Origin: Diadema setosum
Taxonomy: Eukaryota; Echinodermata; Echinoidea; Diadematoida; Diadematidae
Length of the DNA stretch: 64,000 nt
NCBI RefSeq assembly: GCF_964275005.1
Contig: NC_092700.1
Location: 24,165,674-24,229,673, forward strand
Reading direction: 5' to 3'
In this document: piece after piece, positions 22,904 through 34,700 of the stretch
How the letters are laid out: each line of letters starts with the position of its first letter
How positions within the stretch are numbered: position 1 is the stretch's first letter
The notes under the pieces: model-generated
What the model was told of the DNA's origin: nothing
What the model saw: the letters and a program-made list of their open reading frames with translations, nothing else
Database searches by the model: none
Made by a program: the position numbers and the translations under genes

Positions 22904-25900
22904 TGGAACTTGAGAAAGTAGGTTGAATCCGAAGGTGCGTTTGTATACTTTATATGATTTCTTTTAATGTGTGCTGTTTTCAATGCATCATCTATAATTA
23001 TGAGGCTAAATGACGCTGTATAAACTAGTCGCATTTGTGAGACTGTACATGGTGTTGTAATGCTGGTTTGCATTTTTTTTTTCCACAGAGGCTTTGGTTC
23101 CTTGGGTCTGAGACCAGAGCCGCGGCGTAGGGTCCTGCTGGGTGTGTGGCTGTAACTATAATAGTGCATTAGAGAGTCTATTGTCTATTTATTGTGCATT
23201 TGTTTTGCTTATGCTTCTCGAATTGTGTATTTTGTACCGTTTCTGATCATCGTAAACTAATTTAAAAAAAAAAAAAAAAAACTTACTCAGGGGTCTTGGA
23301 CAGTGTACAACATTAAGAAGAAGAATATTTGGAAACTTAATTAGAAAACCGCTGTTGCCATCGGTTTTGTTGAATGACACAAGTGAACTTGAAAATGGAG
23401 TGGAAATTCACTTCCCAGGGTGCGGTAAACATGACATCTTACATGGATATGAAAATATATTTATGTTATTTTCCTCATTCTTGGAGCTTTTGATGACCAG
23501 AGCTGGTTATTTCAAGACTAAAGCGATGACTTTAAGAAGTGTTTAAACATATTTGAGCTATTCAATACATATTGAAATTGAAATTGAAACGTCTATGTGT
23601 GTGTGTGTCTGTGTGTCTGTGTGTATATACATAATCATTTCATGATTCTCTTGTGATTGATCCACGGCAAAGCGGAGGTGAAGAAGTGATGTGGGGTGGG
23701 GGTGAGGTGGATGGTCAATCAATAGAAAGCAGTTAGTAGATAGCTAGCAAATTGCAAGAGCAGTTGCATTATGTTACGCTTGCCATTTTCCGCAGTCTTG
23801 GAGCTTTCAATGACAAGAGCTGGTTATTCCAAGACCAAAGCGATGCCTTTTACATGTGGTCAAACAAAGTTGAGGTCTTGACTTCGTATTTGAGAAAATG
23901 AAATTTAAACGTCTGCGTGTGTGTCTGTGGTGCGTTTATAATAGTCATTTTCACGATTCTCATGTGATAGATCCACGGCACAGTGGAGGTGAAAAGTGAT
24001 GTGGGGTGGGGGTGAGGTGGATGGGCAATCAGTATAAATAGGAAGCAGTTAGCACGTTTAGTAGATAGCTAGCAAATTGCAAGAGCAGTTGCATATGTCA
24101 CGCTTGTTGTATGTATATGTTGATATAATATGTATAATAACACTTCTGACTGTTCACTAAATAATCAGGAGGTTAAGCAAACATGCACATTACTAGTATT
24201 TACTCATACCGAGCAAAATCAAGCAAATATAGAAAATGTATATTTCCCTAATTCATGCTATTATCTCAGTGATGTTCATGAGACAGAAAAAAAGAAGAAT
24301 CATGTCATTGAAATCGTTTTTATTGTGAAGTATATTAATGAGAACATGATTGTCTGTAAAAAAAAATCCTTCGAATGGTGTATTCCTGTGAATTGCCTTG
24401 CACTTATACCGTATACGACGTCAATATCCGTTCTAACCAGTGTTATCAATGTCCTCTTTTTGCAAAGACAAATAAAAAACAAAAACACAAATAAAAACGA
24501 AAACCGGACGTTGAGAGACTGAGAAACTTGAAAGTAGGTTAAATAGTCAAAAGGCTGACGTTCCTTTAGTGAGAGACTAGAGCCGCGGCGTAGGGTGCCG
24601 CTGGGTGTGTGGCTGTAACTATAATAGTGCCTTAGAGAGTCTATTGTCTATTTATTGTGTATATGTTTTGCTTATGTTTCGCGAATTGTGTATTTTGTAC
24701 CGTTTCCGATTACCGTAAACTAAAGAGAAAAAACAAAAGAAAACACCTACTAAGGGTCGCTGGACAGTATACGAGAAGAAGAAAAAGAAGAAGAAAAAGA
24801 AGATTTGGAAACTAAATTGGGAGACCGTTTTTGCCAACAATTTGGTTGAATGACACAAATCATCTTTAAAATGGAGTAAACATTCACTTCACAGGGTGCG
24901 GTAAGCATGGCATCATACATGTATGAAAATGTGTTTATGTCATTTTCCTCAACTTTGGAGCTTTGATGACTAAAACTGGTTATTGCAAGACTAAAGCGAT
25001 GACTTTTAGATGTGATTAAACATGATCTCTTCACTACATATTTGACGCAATTAAATTGAAACGTTTGAGTGTGTGTGTTTGTCTGTGTGTGTATCATCAT
25101 TATACATAATCATTTCACGATTTTCATGTGATTAATCCGCGGCACAGTAGAGGTGAAGAAGTGATGTGAGGTGGAGGTAAGGTGGTGGGCAATCAGTTAG
25201 ATAGCAGTTAGCATGTAGTTAGCAAATTTGCAAGAGCAGTTCCATAATATGTCATTGTTGTATGTATATGTTGGTAGATGTAATGTATCACTTTAGACTC
25301 TTCGCTATTGAGGTCAAGCACGCGTGCACAACATTTAATCATACTGAGCAACATCAAGCAAAATTGAAGAATGTCTATTTCCCTTAGTCATATAGACTCA
25401 GTGGTGTTCATGTGACAGAAAAAAAAAACAACATTAATGCAATCGTTGATTTTGGATAATCATGCCGTAATTATTGCCTAAATGTTGAAAATAAAGTAAA
25501 AATTGTAGGTACAAAATGTTTGTCTAAATATTACACTGGATGATCGGTAAAGCCTGATTTGAATGCACAGTTATAACTTTGTTTAGACATGAACGATGCT
25601 ATGGATGTTTACGAGACAGACATGAGTTCGGATGTCTATCCCCAAACTCTTGTGAGGTATTAATGAGAACATAATTCTCTGCTAAAACTTGATCCTTAGC
25701 GAATAGAGTATACTCTGTGAATAGCGTTGCACTTGACACCTTATACTAAGTCAATAACCGTTCTAACCAGTGTTCATAGAGATATTAGTATATATCTCTA
25801 TGCCAGTGTTATCAATGTCCTCGTTTTTGCAAAAACAAGTAAAAAACCAAAACAAAATAAAAACAAAACCGGACGTTGAGAAACTTTGAAACTTGAGAAA

Positions 25901-26095
25901 AGAAGTTACGATGGTGCGTTTGAATACAATTTATTTTAGTGTGTTGTTTTTAATTTATCATCTATGAGGCTACAAGACGCTGTCTAAACTAGTCGCATTT
26001 GTGATACTGTACATGATGCCTTGATGCTGTTGTTGTTGTGGTTTTTGTCGAGCAAACCGGAGGTGTGAGGAGAATAAGGGATCGCCTGCGGCGTT

Positions 26096-26180
26096 TGTCC
26101 GTCCGTCGTCCGTCCGTCCGTCCGTCCGTCCGTCGTCCGTCTGTACGTCCGTCCGTCGTCCATCCGTCCTCCGTCGTCTG
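26096..26180. repeat. (CCGT)n microsatellite
   Basis: Tetranucleotide CGTC/CCGT run with GTCGTC breaks. Confidence 0.9.
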
Positions 26181-26619
26181 TCCGTAACGCTACAAAAACT
26201 TGAATAACTTTCTACTGAGGATTTCAATTTCAATCAAAATTCAATCAAACGATGGAATTCAAAATACATACATTTCGAACGTTGCTTTCTTCTTGGCTGT
26301 ATAGAGGTTCCTAAACATAATACATGTCTTTGAATTTTCTGTGAATTTACAGCCAGATTCTGTGACTTTATTGTCAATGACGACATTATGTCTTTCTCGT
26401 TAATTCTCAGCGATTTGATGAAATTATGATGTCATTTTATATTGTCACGCATTTTGGTGAGACGTTTGATGTAACATGTGTATATAGCATTACACATGTT
26501 TTTCATTGCTTTCATAATTATTGTACAAATCTATGCAAAGGATGTCTCGCCAAGGCTATTACAAATTACAAGTTTAGCTAGCTCGATGTCAATTGCTTTG
26601 CATTCAGCGGAGTTCTCTC

Positions 26620-27187
26620 AAGGGCTTTTTACACTTGTGTTTCTTAACCCCGGACTTTCTCTGACCCAGGACTATCGTTAGTCCCGTACCAATTTTTTCA
26701 GCTTTTTACACTCGCCAATTAGTCCCGTACTATTTCTTGTCCGGGGCTAAGGAGAAAACTGACCTTTTTACACTCGTCTTTCTTAGCCCCGGACTTTCCA
26801 AACCACATGAATATTCATAATTACGCTGTGTACTGTACACGTACACGCACGCACCGGCAGCACTTGATTACCTCGTTTCTGATTGGTCAGTGAGGGTCGC
26901 ACTTCGTCTCCGTCGCTTAGCCCAGGATTATTTTTTCGTTCTGTTTACACTCACTTGCTTGGCACCGCAATTGCGGTGCTAGCACCGCAATTGCGGTGCT
27001 AACCCCTGCTATTTTGCAGGGCCAGATAGTACCGTACTATCGGTGGGGCTAGCCCACTTTGGCAAAAACGAGTGTAAACAGAAAGTGGGCTAAGGATAGT
27101 CCCGTACTATCGGTGGGGCTAAGGCCCCCCCTTAGCCCCACCGATAGTCCGGGGCTAAGCAAAAATTTACAAGTGTAAAAAGCCCTT
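26620..27187. mobile_element. 570-bp foldback MITE with internal palindromes
   Basis: Ends AAGGGCTTTTTACACTTG and CAAGTGTAAAAAGCCCTT pair. Further inside, words such as TTAGCCCCGGACT and GGGGCTAAG repeat in both directions. Two abutting copies of AGCACCGCAATTGCGGTGCT-type palindrome lie at about 26963-27001. Confidence 0.8.
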
Positions 27188-27560
27188 CTTTGTTCATCTT
27201 TCTTTGTCCTTCTGATCTTCATTAGTCTGTTTTGCGCTCTCACCACTTTAACCTTGTGCTCGCTTGTTCTTTTGACCTTCACATGTCCTTTTGTGTGCTT
27301 CCCTCGCTTTGACCTTGCTTTCACTTCAGCACTTTCGCTTTGTCCCTTCTCACTTTGACTTTACTTGGTCTTTCAGAACTCTTGCCTTGTTCTCCTAAGC
27401 TCAACTTTGTCCTGACTTTTAGAATCCTTGCCCTTACCCTGCGCCCTGGCCTCTCACTGTCCTTCAGCCTTTTCAGCTTGCTCCCTTTGCCCTTAACTCT
27501 CACTGTCCTTCAGCCCTTTGTGCTTGCTTCTTATCTTGACTTTCTCCTGTCCTTGTATCC
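27188..27560. repeat. CT-rich degenerate tandem repeat
   Basis: Repeats of the theme CTTTGACCTT, TTGTCCTT and CACTTTCGC without a fixed unit. No protein is recognised on either strand. Confidence 0.45.
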
Positions 27561-28955
27561 TCTCCTTCCCTACATGTATGACTTTGAATTTCTTATCTAT
27601 GTTCTCAAAGACGTCCTTCTTTTTTTCTCTGCAGCGCGATAACCGTCTTTCTCATGACCTTCATGACAGGTCCTCTTTATCACTCTCGAACAAGAGGAGC
27701 ATGTTTGAAAGGGGTATGTAAGGCAGACTTTATGCTTATCTTGGGGTTCACTTGCTTGGAAGAATTATTGAGAGGAGATGGAGTGAAGAGTTTGTCAGCT
27801 AAGAGCGAAACCCGTGTTTGGACAGCGAGAGAGTAACCAACTAAAGAGATAAAGAGTCAACCAGTCAAGAAACGGTCTCCAGTCTTGTAAGCTTATTGTA
27901 TTGGTTAGTTATAAGTCCTTCACCTCTCATGCCGGGCGAGACTTCCTCAAAATCCATCCCTGTAACTGTGTTCGAGTGATTCTTCATAATAAAGTTCTTT
28001 AAACGTGATTTCTGCCTGATGACTGTAATTTTTTCTTGACCCTCGGCATCCTTCGACAATGAACTTCAACATATAGCGGGACTTTATTTTGGGACATTCA
28101 CAGAAAAGGAATTATATTCTGCCACCTTCGACAATTATAAGTATAAGCATAATACAATATAATTGCGCATTCGTTGTTTTACTTGACAGATATTGTACAA
28201 CTATTTTTCCAAAAGACAGTGACACACAACTTTTCAAGATAATCATTACTCCAAAGGGGTTGGATGCATTTACCATTCCCTCCTTTCTGCAGGAGGGAAA
28301 ATTGCAAATGTCGTAGAAATACACCTTTTTTTTTCTTCAGATACACGAGATCCTAGAGCAAGAAATGTGATGTCAAGGCGTGTCTTGAGTTTGATCGCAA
28401 AGTAATTAGAAAAAAAAAAGGTAGAAAGAAATAAAGAGGGTTGGGGAATCTATACGACCGTCCGGCAAGGTGACTGAAGTAGAAAGCGGTCTATCAGAAC
28501 AAGGTTGTACATGTATCGTGCACGTCATAATAGTTTTATATTATTGATAAGAAAATGCATCCTCTATTAAAGTGATTGGTTGATTGAGCTTCATAGATCG
28601 TTCACATTTCAAACTAATTCCGAATACATGTATTTGCAAGTTTGACTCTCCATGATACACTATTTCGAAAATATCGTCAGTTTTTATTACGTCGTATTTC
28701 TTTATCGTGTTTATAGGCGGCACTATTTGTGAAATGATGTCCGACCTAATCTTGTGGTAACAATCAACTCATCAAAAATGCAAGTATTCAACGGCCATAC
28801 GAAGGCTCGAATACTACTAGTAGGGACAACTTTTGTAGTATCACGACTGCTACATTTTTTTGTCTTTGGTTTTGAAATTTCTGATCACTTTCTTTGTGGT
28901 CAGTGGCCTGATACTAATAGAGCGCCAGCTGCTGATAGGCATTAATTTGTAAAGT
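27561..28955. other. Intergenic DNA, no gene recognised
   Basis: Several short open frames exist on both strands, but none has a recognisable domain or codon pattern. An AATAAAGTT word near 27989 might belong to a retroelement end. Nothing firm can be said. Confidence 0.5.
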
Positions 28956-28959
28956 AATT

Positions 28960-29113
28960 TTCCCTTAGTGAGAACTGTACACACTCAAAATACATTTGTT
29001 TATACGGACCCAGATTTTGGAATAGCTTAGATAATGATCTAAAAGAATCTGTGAAGTTAATTACATTTAAGTATAAACTCAAAAAATATTTGTTTTCTAA
29101 ATATACCAGTTAA
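28960..29113 (+). mobile_element. LINE ORF2 C-terminal fragment (plus strand)
   Basis: A frame ending at TAA 29111-29113 reads ICLYGPRFWNSLDNDLKE and then LITFKYKLKKYLFSK. The GP-x-x-WN-x-L plus F-K-x-K-L-K-x-Y-L pattern is the hallmark C-terminus of L2/CR1/Jockey-type ORF2. The rest of the element is not seen upstream. Confidence 0.7.
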
Positions 29114-30054
29114 TTCTGTTCAATGAAAAAACCCTTCATGTTTCACTTTTCCTTTTTTTTTTTGTACCAAATTCAAGATTTCATTTTATGTTAAACAGAA
29201 CTAGATATGTTTTTTTTTTTTTAACGAATCATAGCAAGAAACCAGACCGATGCAGTTTACCGTGCTTTGTGACAATTAACGGAGGCATGTATGCTACCCA
29301 CCTTGCCGCCATGCGTCGAATGTTTCAGCAAGTCATGTCATGCCGCCCGCTACATAGTAGTAGTTCGGATTATTCATACTTTGCCTGAGATATTTTTCTC
29401 ATAGAAAAATAACATACATGTGTGGGTTCTTATACTATCATAGGAATATGTGGAAAACTTCTACCATGAAATGTTGCTGATATTAGACATTCAATAAATC
29501 ATCAAATTAATTGGCGAATGCTCTATCATGGAGTATTCCAGACTGAAATCATATAATATCATTCCATGTTAATATCCCACCCTATTGCTGCAGAAAATAA
29601 AAACATGCCCCTATTATAACTTGTGCACCTGACGCCATGTACACTGTCTTTGCATATACTGGGTAAACACAAGTCTTAGATTAATCTCCCTTTGGACCTT
29701 GAACTATGTCTTCAATTACTCGTAGATAAGCAGGCATTGTAATTGGTGCTCTGCATCTTTGAAATTTAGCGTAGGGGCGTATATGGAACCTTCGACACGG
29801 CATTTCAGCGTAGAATACTAAGTAGCCAGACGTCACCAGGAGAGAATAACGAACCGTAGTTTGGCGTGGTTCGGATAGGTGCAGGAAATCCTACCTTGGG
29901 CAAAGGAGGCCCTACTATTTCGATGCGGCACGTTACAATGAACGACGAAATCGCGCCATTCCCGCGACCGTTTTATGTATTCATTTGACCGAATAATTTT
30001 TTATTGTCACAATCTGCCGTCAGTTGGTTTTCTCAATTTCTTTTTTTTTTTCAG
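29114..30054 (+). promoter_or_regulatory. Upstream region of copy B (promoter not resolved)
   Basis: Between the LINE fragment and the first copy B exon. No TATA box or clear immune-type binding site was identified. A T-run and CAG (30041-30054) just before 30055 could be an acceptor, which would imply a 5' UTR exon further left. Confidence 0.3.
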
Positions 30055-30093
30055 TCATTGACAACTTCCACACTGTGGTGCCCTACAGTCGTA

Positions 30094-30166
30094 ATGGAAA
30101 GAAGCAACGAACTCATTTTTCTTTTTATTGTGACCGCTTGTGTGTTTTGTTGTCCTGTTGCAAAAG
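30094..30166 (+). CDS. Copy B exon 1: signal peptide
   Basis: ATG at 30094 opens a frame of 24 codons plus one base. MERSNELI is followed by a hydrophobic core FLFIVTACVFCCPVA, a typical signal peptide, then donor GTAAGC. The phase-1 end fits the V-domain exon. An in-frame upstream reading exists from 30004, but the T-rich acceptor at 30054 and the signal-peptide shape favour 30094. Confidence 0.75.
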
Positions 30167-31740
30167 GTAAGCTTACACATAATTCTTTGAAACTGTATTT
30201 GCGTAAAGAGATTTGATTCAAGTCCCAACCTACGTATTCAATTGAAGTCTTTTCAGTTCAATTCAATTTCATTGCATAATAATTGTGTTGCACCTCTTAT
30301 TAGCATGAAGATGTGCTGTGTATTCTTCATCTTTACCAATATTTTCAGCCTAGGTCATAATCTAGGACACTTTGAAGATATTCAGGAAAAAAAATGTAAT
30401 GATGATAATCTAAGTTCGCTAAAACGTAATGAAAGAGAACAATAAATGATTTATTTCACTTTTGAATTCAATATATATGCTTAATATGTTGCTCTCCATT
30501 GTAACACATGTCCTTGATTTACAATCTAGAATTTGAACGAGTAGTAAAGTTGGAATGTGATTTTGGAATTAAGCTACTCATAGAGACAACACTATTGATC
30601 ATTAGTAGGAGAGGAGATATGATTGCCTTTACCCAGGAATGTTGTTGAAAAAGCCGACTGAGATATATGATTACCATACTGATTTATTTACAAGAGTAAA
30701 GGTCCTAGACACTATGCGATAAGCTTACTGCACAGGCTTTTTTTTTTTTCTGCAGATTTAGCCGTAGGCCCATCGCGCTGGTGAGATTTTGGATTTACAG
30801 AAATTACTCAAAATATTACACCGAGAACTGCAATTAGTCTGCTCTAAAATTGTGAAGTTGTTAGTGTACTAAAACGGCATTTTAGACACATCTTTTGCCG
30901 GATAGGTAGGCCAAGAGACAATAATGCGTGCGGATGGTACAATGGTACACTCCTGCAGCTCCTTTTTCATGTCTTCAAATTTTCGTAGTTTCAGTCATGA
31001 ATTATGATAGAAATTTACATAGAAAATGACTTTGCAAACGTTTAGGGGAATTTTCCACTGCTCAGTTGGCATGTGCGTGACGTGGAGTGAATACTATGAC
31101 TGCATGAGGAGATGGGATTTATTGTTACAACAGGAAAGATGTACTTTGTACCTGATATCATCATGGTGGTATATCGAGAACTGGGTAATTTTAAGTCATT
31201 GAAAGAAAGATAAGCAGATATATGTGCACTTAAACGACAAGGTCCATGTTTCAAGGAACATGATCTTTGCTCGCACATTGGTGATATACGTTTATAATCT
31301 TGTTCAATAGTAGTATTGGACCTAATCTTGTCGCTGATGGTACACGGTGTAAAAGACGACGCAGGTTGTAAATTGGAATAAGTGGGAAAAGATGCACAAG
31401 TGCATATAGGAAATTCATATTGAAAAGATAAAGGAGTGGGTATGATGATTATACGAGAATTGATAGTAATGAGGGAAAGCTTTTTGCAGTCCTATTGGGA
31501 CTTTGGGAAGCGACTGCCAATAGAACGAAATTCGTCGATTTTATATCTATCTGGTTATATCATGACTCGCTGCACTGATGATGAACAGTAATAGTGCTGG
31601 CATTTTACAGCTGTGCCGGTGATTCATTTCATTTCATTTCATTTCATTTATTTCCAAAATTCTCATTAAAATGCATGTAACAAAGACAAAGTGGAGATAA
31701 ATAACATTACATTTGGTAACAGTATACAGTCATGTACAAT

Positions 31741-31780
<40 letters not shown>

Positions 31781-34700
31781 GGAGATAGAAAAAAATGAAA
31801 TTCTAAGAGAGAAAATGGAGGAGCCAGCAGAGGCCATTGGTCTTTCTACCTGTAACGGCTGGACTCCCACTTGAGATTGTATGTACATTGTAATATACGC
31901 TTAAAAGAAGGGAAAGAAAGACAAATAACACAAAAACATAAAAACAGGCAAACTATGAGTGAAAAATGTGTAAAAATACACATTGAAGACATCACGTGAA
32001 TGTTTGATAAAACTTCTGCAAAAACTAAAATTATCTAACAAATATCTATTATATCTATATACGTTTAAAAGAGGCAAGGGTAGGACATAACTTCACTTCA
32101 TCAGGCACAGAATTACCAACATGTACTTCTTGATATTTAACCAGGGAGGTGAGACACCTCCCTGATTTAACAGATCTTTGCGATGTAACATATCTAAGAT
32201 GGGTAAATATACATTATAGTTACCAGTTTGTCTAGTGTTATATGAATGAATATCTCTCGTACATTTGAACATTGAACTGCACAGTTGGATTGATATTATT
32301 TAGGACCTATGTTTTCCATCTTGATGGAAATAATTCAAGAGCCAGCAAAGATTAATACTATCACCCTCACTGCAAGATACGCAGTACTATAACTACATGT
32401 GCCCAGAACAACTATAGGCCAGATAAATTAATGTAAGATTTCTCTATCATTGTTACAGACTTCTTAATCATAATATACTATATGAATATCCACCAGGAAG
32501 GTGAATACGTTTTCTTCAGTGTTTCATGTAAAACACTCGTTGAGGTGATCATAGTGTTCATCGTAAAAAACAGAAAAAAACAAACAAACAGAGTTGATTG
32601 ACTGTAACCCTTAGTTCAACGAGGTAGCAACAATTCACACCGTAAGATAAAATCAGAGAATACATGTTTAATGGATAGCAAAGGGCTTCATTTGGAAACA
32701 GATGAATTATCAGCACGCAAGCAGTGGTGCCCCCTCCCCCGAAAAAAGACAAAATTATAGCCAAATGAAACTTCATGTGCAATGGAAACGCTTTTTGCGA
32801 AGCGTTTCGTTCTGCCACATGGAAGGATTTGAAACACTTTGGGTTCGTAGTCAATTTGCTTAATATACAGCAGCTGATTCTTGCCAAGATGCTGAAATAA
32901 TGTATGAAATATTGCGAACTTAACCAACTATTTTTTTTAATGTCTTACGTTCGTCACACACCTTCGTCAAGCCTCGATGGTAGGTACCGACCCTATCGCT
33001 GAAGGATGGAAAGGGAACGACATCCGACTGCCGTGCATCTTCCACGAGGAGCCCTTCGCTGTGTACTGGTCGAAAGAAAACAGGTCAGAACCTGACCAGT
33101 TGACGAACAAAGCTACTTACTTCAACGGGGAGTTCTCCAGCAAGGAGAAACGATTTGTTATCGACACAAGCTTCAATCTCGTCATCACAGATCTGGAGGT
33201 GGCGGATGAGGGTAACTACCATTGTCAAGTGGTTCTAGAGTCTTTCCAGGATTTCTCGAATTCCACCAGTCTCACCATAAATGGTAAGTTAACAGTTCAC
33301 CAAAGCAGGGTTTACATACTCTTAAAACGGAAGAATGGAAAACGGAGATGATGATTTTGATTTATATAAGTTGTCACGATTGCTGAAAAACAGAAACAGC
33401 AGAACGATACAATATTCTTGTCATGTGAGTGAAACTTTTGTGAAATTGCAGGCTTATAGATGCAAGCGATTGCTGTTGGGAGGTGACTCAATGGAAGAAA
33501 AAAAAATGTGTTTCTTTTACTGGAAAAGAAAGCTCTCCAAAAAAGGAACGCAAAAGTGCTGCTGTTCTTCATCGACACTTTCGTAGTAAATTATACGTCA
33601 TGAACAGGTCGTGCATAAATAGATACGACAGAAAGCATACTGTACAAGATTTACCAAATATGCGAATGCAAGCCAACGTAAGTGCCAGCTGGTTTAATAA
33701 CTGCGTGTGCATTTGTTTTCCTGCAAAAAGAAAAAGAAAAAGTACTTTGCCAACCTGCATTTATTAGAAGAAAATTGTGATATAACATGCTAGGTAGTTT
33801 CATAATGTCACGATAATTTTCTTTTAACGTGTCTATGCAAGTGAAGAATAAGTGTTTGAAACTACATGGAGTGAAGATTTTTTAATTGGATTGTAAACTT
33901 GCTCAATCTTAATTCTCATAAAGTTATACATGCAGTATAGTGTATATAATAATAGAGCACAATTTTTATATGCAACATTGTCGTCAATGATTGTATAATA
34001 TAACATAAGTTTGCGTGAAACTATGTAGACATGCTTTCGATACACAAATAACCTGTAAAATTTACGTTGTACAGTCAAAGATTTTGTAGTATTAAGATCA
34101 TATTTGATAGTCATATATCATGTAAGGTTCTATGGAAGAAGAGAAAAAATTAAATAAAGTGAACTGAATTGAAATGAACTGGATACAAGCAGTAAAACAC
34201 ACTGATAACATCATTGCTGATGCGTCGTCCAATTTTCACAATAAATGCTCTTTGTTTATTGTTCTCTTCACGTGCGTATTACCTTAATTGTTGTCATCAA
34301 TCGTTCTTGAATCAGTCGCCATACTTATCATTGTCACTTCTGGCAGCCAAGGCGACTGAGCATATCATCGAGCAGTGTGTCGGACAGGTCCGCAGTTCGA
34401 ATTCTTGTACCATCCAAACGTGGAGGGAAGCCCCAACTTTTCATCTTGACTGCAGAGTCACGGGGTTTCGGCCAAATGTTTCACTCATGTGGAGCAAGTC
34501 TGGTCGAGTACTGCCCCCGCTGTGGTCCGACCAGTACACTTTGTCAGACGGAACATTCGAAAGACTCGAGACAATTACTGTTACCGCCAATGACAACACG
34601 GACCAAGACTTCAAGTGTACGGCGTCCGGTCTTTCAGTCGAGGGAACCTCAGCGAAAGTTATCACCGTTTTATCTTTTCATGGTAAGCGGTGAAGAAATA

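Larger units (their letters stand above)
21998..26035. repeat. Tandem array of a 1.0-1.5-kb unit
   Basis: The same ordered blocks recur. The block GCCGCGGCGTAGGGT starts near 22170, 23120 and 24582. The block AGCTAGCAAATTGCAAGAGC occurs near 22750, 23751 and 24069, with a variant near 25209. The block CCGGACGTTGAGA occurs near 24505 and 25871, and the block CTAGTCGCATTTGTGA near 23025 and 25989. Units differ by indels. No protein is recognised in any unit. Confidence 0.8.
30167..32971 (+). other. Intron of copy B
   Basis: 2.8-kb intron with a CA microsatellite (31745-31780) and a minus-strand LINE 3' fragment (31625-32300). No other exon is seen. Confidence 0.65.

Noticed and set aside
22798..22905. 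CRISPR-like array
   Set aside because: 26-bp units follow each other directly with no spacers, and the DNA is eukaryotic.
33312..33767. Overlapping frames after the copy B V exon
   Set aside because: They read through the intron donor and show no conservation with copy A.
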